Below are positions 55,336 through 63,912 of a stretch of DNA of 64,000 bases, in pieces (within the stretch, counting starts at the first letter, position 1; each line of letters starts with the position of its first letter). This stretch comes from JBJTUH01 sp044346175. Lineage in GTDB: Bacteria > Cyanobacteriota > Vampirovibrionia > Vampirovibrionales > JAJTHC01. A model generated the notes under the pieces. It made no database searches and was not told the DNA's origin. It worked only from the letters and a program-made list of their open reading frames with translations. The position numbers and the translations under genes are program-made. The stretch is from the NCBI GenBank assembly GCA_044346175.1, contig JBIIZQ010000002.1, forward strand, positions 204,968 to 268,967, written 5' to 3'.

Positions 55336-56244
55336 ATGATGTCAACGGCGACCATCAGTATGGAAACCATCAAAATCTTGCGTGAAGAGACTGGCGCAGG
55401 TGTCATGGATGTTAAAAAAGCCTTGGCTGACGCTGAGGGTGACCTTCAAAAGGCACGTGAAATTCTTCGCCAAAAAGGGGCTGCCACTGCCGAGAAAAAA
55501 GCTGCTCGTGTAGCTGCTGAAGGCTTGATTGTGGCTCGTCTTTCCGAAGACAAGCGTCGTGCTTCCATTGTAGAAGTGAACTGCGAAACCGACTTTGCTG
55601 CCAAAAATGAACGTTTCGTAGCGATGGTGCATGCCATGGGTGATGCTTCTTTACATACCACGGCAACCGATGTTGAAGGCTTAATGAACGATAATCAACA
55701 AGCCCTTCAGACCATGTTGACTGACACCGTGGGTGCCATTCGTGAAAACATGAAGATGCGTCGCTTTGAGCAAGTTGCCCTTCCTGAAGGTCAACAAGGC
55801 TTACTGCATACCTATATTCATGGTGGCGGTAAAATTGGTGTCGTGGTTGCGTTAAGTGCCACCAAAGCTGAAACCGTTCAAGCGGAAGCCTTCCAAGCCT
55901 TGACCAAAGACATCGCACTGCATGCCGCAGCTTACGCCCCTCAGTACATCTCTCGTCACGACATTCCTGGTAGTGTCATTGAAGAAGAAACCCGTATTGA
56001 AATGGGTAAAGAAGACCTTGCCAGCAAGCCTGAAGCCATGCGTGCCAAAATTGTAGAAGGTCGTGTTTCCAAAATTTTGGGTGCGGTTGTTCTGCTTGAG
56101 CAAGCTTTTGTCAAAGACCCCAGCAAAACGGTTGAAGCCATGCTGAAAGAGGTTGGTACCGCTTTAGGAGATACCCTTGAAGTACGTACTTTGGTACGTT
56201 ACGTTCTTGGGGAAGGTGTCGATAAAACCCAACAAGAAGACTAA
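55336..56244 (+). CDS. tsf: Elongation factor Ts
   Basis: Guanine-nucleotide exchange factor for EF-Tu. The N-terminal UBA-like domain has the family signature LREETGAGVMDVKKALADAEGD, followed by KAREILRQKGAATAEKKAARVAAEGLI and VEVNCETDFAAKNE. The core domain includes YIHGGGKIGVVVALS, KDIALHAAAYAPQYISR and VLLEQAFVKDPSKTVEAML. The 302 residues are normal. It starts with a tandem ATG and AGGAG 9 nt upstream. Forms the rpsB-tsf pair and ends at a strong terminator. Confidence 0.97.
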   Translation: MMSTATISMETIKILREETGAGVMDVKKALADAEGDLQKAREILRQKGAATAEKKAARVAAEGLIVARLSEDKRRASIVEVNCETDFAAKNERFVAMVHAMGDASLHTTATDVEGLMNDNQQALQTMLTDTVGAIRENMKMRRFEQVALPEGQQGLLHTYIHGGGKIGVVVALSATKAETVQAEAFQALTKDIALHAAAYAPQYISRHDIPGSVIEEETRIEMGKEDLASKPEAMRAKIVEGRVSKILGAVVLLEQAFVKDPSKTVEAMLKEVGTALGDTLEVRTLVRYVLGEGVDKTQQED

Positions 56245-56305
56245 TCTCTACGCAGCAGTAAGCTGATGAGATACCATCTCGTCTCCAAGCCCTCTCTTCA
56301 TTACC

Positions 56306-56343
56306 TACTACCGTTTACACTTTGGTGTAGACGGTAGTATTTT
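56306..56343 (+). terminator. tsf terminator
   Basis: A 15-bp stem with one G-T pair (TACTACCGTTTACAC with GTGTAGACGGTAGTA), a 4-nt TTTG loop and a following TTTT. Confidence 0.9.
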
Positions 56344-56415
56344 CACATGGCTTTTTAGGCTTCTCTTTCATGAAGCGTGCTATACTATCAAGTACGATAC
56401 GTGTGATGCACGTTT

Positions 56416-56437
56416 ACAATAAACTGACAATAAACTG
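56416..56437. repeat. Two 11-bp tandem units upstream of mgtE
   Basis: ACAATAAACTG occurs twice without gap (56416-56426 and 56427-56437), 36 bp before the mgtE ATG cluster. The second copy abuts a TATATA-like sequence, so the duplication lies in the likely promoter or leader. Confidence 0.8.
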
Positions 56438-56473
56438 GTTATATACAATGTTCTGATGAAGTTGGATGACGTG

Positions 56474-58060
56474 ATGATGATGATGGCACAAGGGCTAGGC
56501 TCACAGGATTCAGGAAAAGCACGTGCTTCTTTTCGTACGGTGACGACCTCTCGTGACAGAATGTCAATGACTGCGACAAAAGCCCAACGAGAACAACAAG
56601 GTATATGGGGAAAGTGGCACAATCTTGCCAGTGCATGGTTAGGACGCATTGTGGATGCAACCCCTCTAGGGGTTGATGATGCTTCCTTAGAGGTCATTCA
56701 ACGCCTTTCAACCCAAATACAAGAAATGCTCAAAGAAAATCGGCGTTTAGGACTCAAGCACATGCTATCCCGTGCAAACTTTGCAGACTTAACCGATGTT
56801 TGCGAGCGGTATTTGAGTTTAGAGGACATGAAACGCTGTTTAGCCCTGATGCCTTTGAGCAAGGCGGCAGAGGTCATTGCCAGTCTTGAAACAGAACGAC
56901 GGATTGCAGGTATTTTATCCATGCCGGCACCTCGTGCCAGTCGTATTTTGCGCTTAATGCCCGATGATGATGCCGTAGACATTTTGCAAGAACTCCCCCT
57001 TGAAGCACGACGGAAACTACTCGGGGAAATGCCCACCGACGATGACACCCACTCCATTCATCAACTGTTGCTGGAGGAGCCAGACACCGCTGCCGGGTTA
57101 ATGAGTACGGATTACGTCTCCGTACAAGCGGATAAAACGGTAGGTGAAGCCACAGAAGAAATTCGACGTGCCAGCGAAAAAGACTTCATTTATTATGTCT
57201 ACCTTGTCGCACAACAAGAAGAACTCGTGGGGGTTGTCAGTGTCAAGACGCTCTTATTAAAGCACCCTGAGACCCCTCTACACCAAGTCGCCATGTTTGA
57301 CGTAAAACATATCGAGGCACAAGCAGACCAGTCAGAAGTTGTAACCCGCTTTAGAAAGTACCATAATCTTCTTGCCATGCCCGTGGTGGATGAGTCGCAC
57401 AGGCTGCAAGGCATTGTCACTTTGGATGATGTCCTAGACGTTTTGGAAGAAGAAACCGTGGAAGACATTTACCAAGCCTCGGGGATTTTCCTCGATGACC
57501 AAGATGAACGCAACTTATTGAGTGGTCCTGTATGGAAGGCTGTGCGTGCCAGATTACCTTGGTTAAGCGTCACGATTGTAGGACAAATGATTGGCTCACT
57601 GATTATTACACAATTCCATGATACCGTTGCCAAAGCCGTGGTGGCGGTGTCCTTTATGCCACTTTTAAGTGGACTCTCAGGGAACATTGGGTCTCAAACC
57701 GATGTCGTCACGGTACGAGGCCTCGCACTTAACCAGATACGACCTGATAATTTTCTACAAAAACTTTGTCGTGAACTATTGGTCGCCCTCAGTATTGCAA
57801 CCATTTGTGCTTGTGTCGTTGGGCTGATTAGTTACATCAGTTATCATAGTGCTTGGCTATCTTGGCTTCTGATGATAAGCATCATGGTGTCTCTTTGTAC
57901 CAGTGCGGTGCTAGGCATGGTGATTCCGTTCTGGATTCGTCAGGTGTTTCGCTACGACCCCGCAGGCATCGGGGCACCGTTTTTAACAACTTTTATGGAC
58001 ATTTTGACATTCAGTGTCTATCTTTTTGTCTTAACACTTCTCTATCATCAAGTGTTTTAA
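56474..58060 (+). CDS. mgtE: MgtE-family magnesium transporter
   Basis: Mg2+ channel/transporter with the standard layout. The N-domain of helical repeats spans residues about 60-165 (MPAPRASRILRLMPDDDAVDILQELP, then EEPDTAAGLMSTDYV). The CBS pair is at about 175-300 (LVGVVSVKTLLL, LQGIVTLDDVLDVLEEE). Five membrane helices follow, with the pore motif SGLSGNIGSQTDVVTVRGLAL and the C-terminal GAPFLTTFMDILTFSVYL. Four consecutive ATG codons open the frame at 56474, and an in-frame ATG also exists at 56456. The upstream space is too short for a full M-box riboswitch and none is recognised. Confidence 0.93.
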   Translation: MMMMAQGLGSQDSGKARASFRTVTTSRDRMSMTATKAQREQQGIWGKWHNLASAWLGRIVDATPLGVDDASLEVIQRLSTQIQEMLKENRRLGLKHMLSRANFADLTDVCERYLSLEDMKRCLALMPLSKAAEVIASLETERRIAGILSMPAPRASRILRLMPDDDAVDILQELPLEARRKLLGEMPTDDDTHSIHQLLLEEPDTAAGLMSTDYVSVQADKTVGEATEEIRRASEKDFIYYVYLVAQQEELVGVVSVKTLLLKHPETPLHQVAMFDVKHIEAQADQSEVVTRFRKYHNLLAMPVVDESHRLQGIVTLDDVLDVLEEETVEDIYQASGIFLDDQDERNLLSGPVWKAVRARLPWLSVTIVGQMIGSLIITQFHDTVAKAVVAVSFMPLLSGLSGNIGSQTDVVTVRGLALNQIRPDNFLQKLCRELLVALSIATICACVVGLISYISYHSAWLSWLLMISIMVSLCTSAVLGMVIPFWIRQVFRYDPAGIGAPFLTTFMDILTFSVYLFVLTLLYHQVF

Positions 58061-58149
58061 TCCTATTTTGGGTCGTCTTATTTAAAAATCGAAGCAACCC
58101 AAAGCCCGATTTAAAAGGCGGTATCATGGGGCTTTTGCCCACTTTTTGT

Positions 58150-58179
58150 AAAGCACAGATAGTATTCTTACTGTGCTTT
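58150..58179. terminator. Hairpin between mgtE and glmS
   Basis: AAAGCACAG (58150-58158) pairs with CTGTGCTTT (58171-58179) around a 12-nt loop, about 90 bp after mgtE. No T-run follows, so its role as terminator is uncertain. Confidence 0.4.
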
Positions 58180-58266
58180 GTGGTACATATGATAAAATAG
58201 TTTGTGATGTTTTAATGATGTAAACGCCTTAGCGTAATGAATAATGAATAGAGTGGTGTCATGATG

Positions 58267-60231
58267 ATGTGCGGTATTGTAGGGTATTTAGGTACTCGTC
58301 CAGCGATTCCTCTTTTAATTGATAGTTTAAAGCGTCTTGAATATCGGGGGTATGATTCTTCTGGTTTGGCACTCATGCACGAGGCCTCCCATACCTACCA
58401 CGTGTTGAAAGCAGTAGGCAAATTATCTAATCTTGATGTTGAAGTCCAAGCACAACACCAAACCTTGGAGCCTTTCTTGGAAAGCTCTCCTGAACGTGTC
58501 CTCCACCAAGTAGGGATTGGTCATATCCGCTGGGCGACTCACGGGGCACCCACTCAGGCGAATGCTCACCCACATGAGGGGACTTTTTCACGTATTGTCT
58601 TGGTGCATAATGGTATTATTGAAAACTATGCCCAACTTAAGACTTGGATTTTAGAGCAGCGTCCCAGCACCGTATTTACCTCTGATACCGATACTGAAGT
58701 CGTCGCACAATTACTTGAATTATGTTTGGAATACCATCCGCAAGGTCCTGATAAAGCACCTTTTGAAGAAGTATTCCGTGAAGCCTTAAGCAAATTACAC
58801 GGGGCTTTTGCACTCACCGTGATTGACCCTCGGGAACCTGACAAACTCTACATTGCACGGCAACAAGCCCCTCTCCTTATTGGGGTTTTAGAACCTCCTG
58901 GTGAGTACCTTGTGGCGAGTGACACGGTTGCTGTGGCACAACATACCAACAAGGTCATTTTCATGGAAAATGGTCAGTATGGTATTGTCACGACCCACGG
59001 TATTCAGCTCAAAACCTTGGAAGGTACCCCCGTTAAACCTGAGATATCGACCATTCAAACAGGGCAACTCCTCATTGAGAAAAAAGGCTTTAAGCACTAC
59101 ATGCTTAAAGAAATTTATGACCAACCTGATGTCGTACGTCAAAGTCTGTCAGGGCGTTTGAATGGTTCTCAGGAACCCATTGTATTACTTGATAGCGATG
59201 GTACCCCTGATGCCAAAGCCCATGCCGATAGTTTTAACACCATGCTCCAGCAAGCAGAGCGTGTGGTCATTTTAGGCTGTGGTAGCTCTTACCATGCGGG
59301 ATTGGTTGGGAAGTATTTTATAGAATCATTATGCCGTATTCCTGTTGAAGTTGAATCCGCTGGGGAATTCCGTTATCGTACGCCAGTCATTACCCCTAAG
59401 ACACTGGTGTTTGCGATTTCACAGTCAGGGGAAACCGCAGATACGTTGGAAGCCATTCGGATTGTAAACCGTTTGGGCGGTCAAACCGTGGTAATTACGA
59501 ATCGTGAAGAATCGTCCATGACCCGTGAATGTCGCTTTACACTCCCTGTACGTGCTGGCGTTGAAGTCAGTGTGTGTGCCACCAAAAGCTTTGTCGCCCA
59601 AGTGGTGGTGTTATTCCTCATTGGTATGGGGTTAGCTGAAGCACGTCTTACCTCGGGGGCATTAGAGGATTCAAGTTTACCCGAACGTTTGGTAGCACTC
59701 AAAACAGGCTTCTTACAGATTCCTGCAGTGATGGAGTCGATGCTCACACAACTCGACACCTACAAAGCAGTTGCCAAAAAATATGGGAACTTCAAGGACA
59801 TGCTCTTTATCGGTCGAGGGATTAACTACCCAGTGGCCCTTGAAGGTGCTTTGAAACTTAAAGAAATAAGCTACCTTCACGCTGAAGCCTACTCAGGAAG
59901 TGAGTTAAAGCATGGCCCTATTGCCCTATTGGACAACACCATGCCTGTACTCAGTGTTTTGGCAGAAGGGGTTTTATTTGAAAAAATCCTTTCCAACTGT
60001 CAAGAGGCTCGTGCAAGGGATGCCCGTATGATTGCCATCACCAACGTGGCAGAACATCCTACCTATCCTCAGGTGTTTGATGACATGATTGTTGTGCCAC
60101 AAACGCATGAAGACCTCTCCCCACTCGTCATGAGTATTCCGCTACAACTTATCAGTTACTACATTGCAGAGTATCTCGGCAAAGACGTTGACCAGCCACG
60201 TAACCTTGCAAAGAGTGTGACCGTAGAATAG
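58267..60231 (+). CDS. glmS: Glucosamine-6-phosphate synthase (isomerising)
   Basis: Makes glucosamine-6-phosphate from fructose-6-phosphate and glutamine, the first step to peptidoglycan and LPS amino sugars. The N-terminal glutaminase starts CGIVGYLG and needs its Cys at position 1; the frame opens ATG ATG ATG TGC at 58261, so start at the third ATG (58267) is chosen. GGTG at 58255-58258 is 8 nt from it. Next are HIRWATHGAPTQANAHPH and VHNGIIENY, then two SIS domains (GCGSSYHAG, SQSGETADTLEAIR, and GRGINYPVALEGALKLKEI with SELKHGPIALL). The C-terminus is DQPRNLAKSVTVE. The 654 residues are slightly longer than the E. coli 609. No glmS ribozyme is recognised upstream. Confidence 0.96.
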   Translation: MCGIVGYLGTRPAIPLLIDSLKRLEYRGYDSSGLALMHEASHTYHVLKAVGKLSNLDVEVQAQHQTLEPFLESSPERVLHQVGIGHIRWATHGAPTQANAHPHEGTFSRIVLVHNGIIENYAQLKTWILEQRPSTVFTSDTDTEVVAQLLELCLEYHPQGPDKAPFEEVFREALSKLHGAFALTVIDPREPDKLYIARQQAPLLIGVLEPPGEYLVASDTVAVAQHTNKVIFMENGQYGIVTTHGIQLKTLEGTPVKPEISTIQTGQLLIEKKGFKHYMLKEIYDQPDVVRQSLSGRLNGSQEPIVLLDSDGTPDAKAHADSFNTMLQQAERVVILGCGSSYHAGLVGKYFIESLCRIPVEVESAGEFRYRTPVITPKTLVFAISQSGETADTLEAIRIVNRLGGQTVVITNREESSMTRECRFTLPVRAGVEVSVCATKSFVAQVVVLFLIGMGLAEARLTSGALEDSSLPERLVALKTGFLQIPAVMESMLTQLDTYKAVAKKYGNFKDMLFIGRGINYPVALEGALKLKEISYLHAEAYSGSELKHGPIALLDNTMPVLSVLAEGVLFEKILSNCQEARARDARMIAITNVAEHPTYPQVFDDMIVVPQTHEDLSPLVMSIPLQLISYYIAEYLGKDVDQPRNLAKSVTVE

Positions 60232-60279
60232 CGTCTTCTATACGATATCACTTGATAGCATCGTTTTATAACTTTTGAT

Positions 60280-60320
60280 AGACCCTTTCACAGGATACTT
60301 ATTTCAGTGTGAGAGGGTCT
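60280..60320. terminator. Shared terminator of glmS and priA
   Basis: A 13-bp stem with one G-T pair (60280-60292 with 60308-60320) lying between, and overlapping the end of, two convergent genes. It can serve both strands. Confidence 0.6.
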
Positions 60321-62983
60321 ATTTCTAATATCCAGCGGATACCATGGGTCATGAGGTAGGTTTGAAAGTGTCTTTGGAGGTCATGCGTACATTGTATAAG
60401 GGCTTGATGTGCAGGCGTAGGGGTTAAACATTCGGGCAACGTGGCGGGGGCAGGGGGTAACTTCCATACCCAATGACACCGCCATCGGTTTTGAAGCTTG
60501 GCAATAGGACACGCCACAGGTCCTAAAGGCATCGGGAGCCTCTCAAAAGCCCCCACCAGTGGTCGCAATTGTTGTTGTAAGGCTTCAAGTTTGTGTGCAT
60601 CAGGACACGAGAACACCCAGCGGGCTAGTTGGCTAAAGGGGGGATACCCGAGAGGCTGCCGATGCTCTGTTTTTTCCCAAGCGTAAAACCCGAGGGTATC
60701 TTGATGCTTGGCAAACTGTAGTACAGGATGTTGAGGCTGAACCGTCTCAATGTAGACCTCACCTGCTTGTTTGCCTCGTCCTGCACGCCCTGCAACTTGG
60801 GTAATGAGCTGAAAAACGCGTTCATTGACTTGAAAATCAGGCATCCATAAAGTACTGTCAGCCTCAAGGACACCCACAAGGGTCACTTCGGGTAGGTCAA
60901 GTCCCTTGGCAATCATTTGCGTGCCAATGAGGGTATTGAGTGTCCCTGCTTGCATTTTTTGTAGTGCTTCGCTCACAGCAGCCTTACGCTGGGTGGTATC
61001 TCGGTCAAGGCGTGCAAGAAGAATTTCGGGTACAAAGGTTTGGAGGGTTTCCTCCAGTTTTTGACTGCCTCCCCCAAAAGGTTTTAGTTTAGGCGTATCG
61101 CATACTGGGCAAGGGGTGGGTTGAGGGAGTCGGTAGTCACACTGATGGCATACAGCGACGTAGCGTGTGGTATGTTGGTCTTTAAAAGCATGAAGGGTTA
61201 AAGAGACACTGCATTGTGGGCATTGGAGTGTAGTACGGCAATTTTCGCAAAACAATACCTTATGGTACCCACGACGGTTCAGTAATAAAATAGCCTGTTG
61301 CCCTTGTTGCAGGGTCTGTCGGAGTCGTTTCACAAGGGTACGACTCAAAGCATCCTGCCATATAGGCTTAGAGGGAGGAGCTTCTAAGCTTGGCTGCATC
61401 AGTGAGACGGGAGCCTCCGTAGTGCTTTCAGCATCGGAGGAAATAGAAGAGGGAGGGTCTAAAAAGGCTTCATTAGGGTTAGCGAGCTTATCAATAAAAT
61501 GAACCTTTGGCAGGGCTTGTGCCGTAGGACGCTCTGAAAGCCGATGATACCCCCAGTTCTGAGTGTCCAATGCTTCATAAAGCTGTGCCATACTCGGCGT
61601 GGCACTGCCTAAAATCAGCTGGGCTTGGTGTGTATGAGCCAAATACATCGCCAGTGTACGAGCATCATAACGAGGACTAAACGTTTCTTGACGAAAGCTT
61701 GTTTCATGGCACTCATCTACCACAATCAATTTCAAAGACTGAAAAGGCAACCAAACAGAAGACCTTGCCCCTAATACGCAAGTCACTTTACCATGTAATA
61801 CACCGTACCAAGTGGTTTGTCGTTGGGTGTCAGTCAGTTGGCTATGCCATGGTTTGACGCATCCTTTACCAATCCGTGCTTCAAAGCGGGCTAGCAATTG
61901 CGTTGTAAGCACAATTTCAGGCACTAAAATCAAGATTTGAGGTGCCACGACAGGCGTAGGGCTACTGGCTTGGGCTTCAAGATGGGTCGTGAGGATGTCT
62001 AAAATGCGTTGTAAATAGATTTCGGTTTTTCCTGAACCCGTCACGCCATGTAAGAGCTGAGGTATCACACGCCCCGTCTGTTTTTGATGTTGCTCTTGTA
62101 ATCGTAATGCTTCAAGCACCTCCTCTTGTGCTTGGGTTAAGGAGGGTGGGTGGTTTGTGAGGTCAGACACGTTGGAGGCATGAGCCGCAGGACGTGAACG
62201 ACTGGATTTAAACCCAAGAGCATTCGGAGGCGACGCTATAGATTCAGAGACTGCCTCAAGCACGAGTCCCTTTTGAGCCAGTGCTTGAAGGGCATGTTTA
62301 ATTTGGAGTTTAGATAGACTAGGGGTCTTTACTTCCTGTGCTTGCGCTTGTTGCCTAAGAATGGCTTGGATTTGAAGGATACTTTTAGAAGCACCTTGTT
62401 CCAGAGGAGGAAGCACTTCATAGACTCTTTTTTGATGAGAGCCTTTCTTCAGTAACAGAGCTTTATCTATCAGTGCTGTTCTTTGGTACTTTACCACAGG
62501 AGGACTTACCAAGAGTGAGGAAGGCAGTGCCATAGCGAGGCACGTATCAAGACCCACACCGTAGTAACTGGCAACCCAAGATAAATAACGCTGATAGGCT
62601 TCATCATAGATGCGATAATGCGTCAGAACTTTTTGAATAGCACGAGGGACAAACGCCAGAGGCTCCGAGGTATCAGGATTTCTAATCCCTACGATTACGC
62701 CAAGCACTTGGTTTTTGGCACCTAACGGCACCCATACACATTGCCCCATACGAGGCGGTTCTAACGGGGGCATATCAGGATAATGATACGTTAAAATGGT
62801 TTTTGTAGGTCGGGGTAAAGACGTTGTGGTATCCTCCACTGCTTCGAGTGGCTTTGCGTCAGGATAGGCGGTAGGAAAGGTTTTACGTGCAATCCAAACA
62901 TCCACCCACAAGGGCAAGATGTTTTTTAGGATTTCGGTGGCGCGTACTAGGGGAGAACGCTCAGGGGTATCGTTCGGAAGCAT
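60299..62983 (-). CDS. priA: Primosomal replication-restart helicase PriA
   Basis: Restarts stalled forks by loading the primosome. After an N-terminal DNA-binding region (VWVPLGAKNQVLGVIVGI) of usual type, the helicase core has Walker A GVTGSGKTEIYLQ (about residue 313), DECHETSFRQET (about 420) and LGSATPSMAQLYEAL. It also has the zinc-binding block CENCRTTLQCPQCSVSLTLHA plus CHQCDYRLPQPTPCPVCD (about 580-630), and TLIGTQMIAKGLDLPEVTLVGVLEAD with QVAGRAGRG. At 894 residues it is longer than the E. coli 732, owing to inserted linker regions. It starts at 62983 and converges on glmS. Confidence 0.96.
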   Translation of the reverse strand: MLPNDTPERSPLVRATEILKNILPLWVDVWIARKTFPTAYPDAKPLEAVEDTTTSLPRPTKTILTYHYPDMPPLEPPRMGQCVWVPLGAKNQVLGVIVGIRNPDTSEPLAFVPRAIQKVLTHYRIYDEAYQRYLSWVASYYGVGLDTCLAMALPSSLLVSPPVVKYQRTALIDKALLLKKGSHQKRVYEVLPPLEQGASKSILQIQAILRQQAQAQEVKTPSLSKLQIKHALQALAQKGLVLEAVSESIASPPNALGFKSSRSRPAAHASNVSDLTNHPPSLTQAQEEVLEALRLQEQHQKQTGRVIPQLLHGVTGSGKTEIYLQRILDILTTHLEAQASSPTPVVAPQILILVPEIVLTTQLLARFEARIGKGCVKPWHSQLTDTQRQTTWYGVLHGKVTCVLGARSSVWLPFQSLKLIVVDECHETSFRQETFSPRYDARTLAMYLAHTHQAQLILGSATPSMAQLYEALDTQNWGYHRLSERPTAQALPKVHFIDKLANPNEAFLDPPSSISSDAESTTEAPVSLMQPSLEAPPSKPIWQDALSRTLVKRLRQTLQQGQQAILLLNRRGYHKVLFCENCRTTLQCPQCSVSLTLHAFKDQHTTRYVAVCHQCDYRLPQPTPCPVCDTPKLKPFGGGSQKLEETLQTFVPEILLARLDRDTTQRKAAVSEALQKMQAGTLNTLIGTQMIAKGLDLPEVTLVGVLEADSTLWMPDFQVNERVFQLITQVAGRAGRGKQAGEVYIETVQPQHPVLQFAKHQDTLGFYAWEKTEHRQPLGYPPFSQLARWVFSCPDAHKLEALQQQLRPLVGAFERLPMPLGPVACPIAKLQNRWRCHWVWKLPPAPATLPECLTPTPAHQALIQCTHDLQRHFQTYLMTHGIRWILEIDPLTLK

Positions 62984-63168
62984 ACAAGTGGTTTGTGTAA
63001 CAAGGATGTAACAGAACCTATCATCGAACCTTTATCATACCTTAAGCCTTGTCGATATGTTTCATAGAGAGATGCAATGATACTGTTTTAAAAGTTTTAC
63101 AAGTGTGTTTAAAAGGTGTATTTGAAGAGAACCCCAGTCCCTTGAGTCAAAGAGAGCGTTTTTGAGCA

Positions 63169-63864
63169 ATGATGATGAATACAGTCAATTTTGGCATTCG
63201 TACCATTGGCGTGAATACATCACTCGCAAACCCCATGACGGGTGTTCCACAAACAACCCCTGTGCCTCAATTCCCTGGGTTTCCTCCAGTCGTAAGCCCC
63301 ATGCCTGGTACACCACCTTTCAATCCAAGTGCCTCTCATGTGATTGCGACACCACCATTTAACCCCTATGGTAACGTCCCACAGGGCGTTCCTAATAATA
63401 ATATTCTAGGACAGTTATTGGGCGGGGTAGCCAATGGCAATGTGCATCAAGGACAACCTGTGTATAATCTGAGTGTACCCACACCTCAGGCTCCAAAGCC
63501 CAGTTTACTGGAAAGCTTAGCACCCGCTTTGGTGGGTGGTGGTTTCGGCTTAATCAGTGCTTTGATTCAAAAAAGCAGTCAAGATAAAGCCATCGCTTCT
63601 CAAGAAAAATTTCGTGAGCAGGTCTTAGCAACACTCTCCAATGCAGGGGCAAGCAGTACAACCCATGTAACGGTTGGTACATCAGATACATCAAATACAA
63701 AACCCGAAGTAAAACCCTCTCGTAAAGAGCCTAAAGCAGTTGTCGTACCTACCACAGAAGAGGTCACGGAAAAGGAAACCGCTCCTAAAAAGCCTACGGC
63801 AATAGCCTCTTCAAGAGCCTCAAGTACCAGTAGTGCAACCTCCTTTAAAAAACTCATGAACTAA
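63169..63864 (+). CDS. Pro/Ser/Thr-rich low-complexity protein, unknown function
   Basis: 231 residues from a triple-ATG start at 63169. The first about 100 residues are Pro/Asn/Gly-rich and disordered-looking (VPQFPGFPPVVSPMPGTPPF). A hydrophobic stretch ESLAPALVGGGFGLISALIQ (about 108-127) could be a membrane or amphipathic helix. It is followed by a short charged helix and a Lys/Glu/Ser/Thr tail. No family, signal peptide or catalytic motif is seen. It shares style (MM start, disordered tails around one hydrophobic helix) with the protein at 23799. The gene ends 48 bp before the transposase fragment. Confidence 0.65.
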   Translation: MMMNTVNFGIRTIGVNTSLANPMTGVPQTTPVPQFPGFPPVVSPMPGTPPFNPSASHVIATPPFNPYGNVPQGVPNNNILGQLLGGVANGNVHQGQPVYNLSVPTPQAPKPSLLESLAPALVGGGFGLISALIQKSSQDKAIASQEKFREQVLATLSNAGASSTTHVTVGTSDTSNTKPEVKPSRKEPKAVVVPTTEEVTEKETAPKKPTAIASSRASSTSSATSFKKLMN

Positions 63865-63912
63865 TCTTTAATCGGCGTTGCACAATACCATAGATTGCAT
63901 TAGAATAAGAGA

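Noticed and set aside
55412..55918. 168-codon antisense frame within tsf
   Set aside because: Fully inside a well-conserved elongation factor gene, with no ribosome site and His/Gln/Leu-skewed composition.
56345..56473. M-box magnesium riboswitch before mgtE
   Set aside because: The interval between the tsf terminator and mgtE is about 130 bp, and no M-box consensus blocks are visible.
58061..58266. glmS ribozyme upstream of glmS
   Set aside because: The roughly 200-bp interval shows only a 9-bp hairpin and none of the ribozyme's conserved core.
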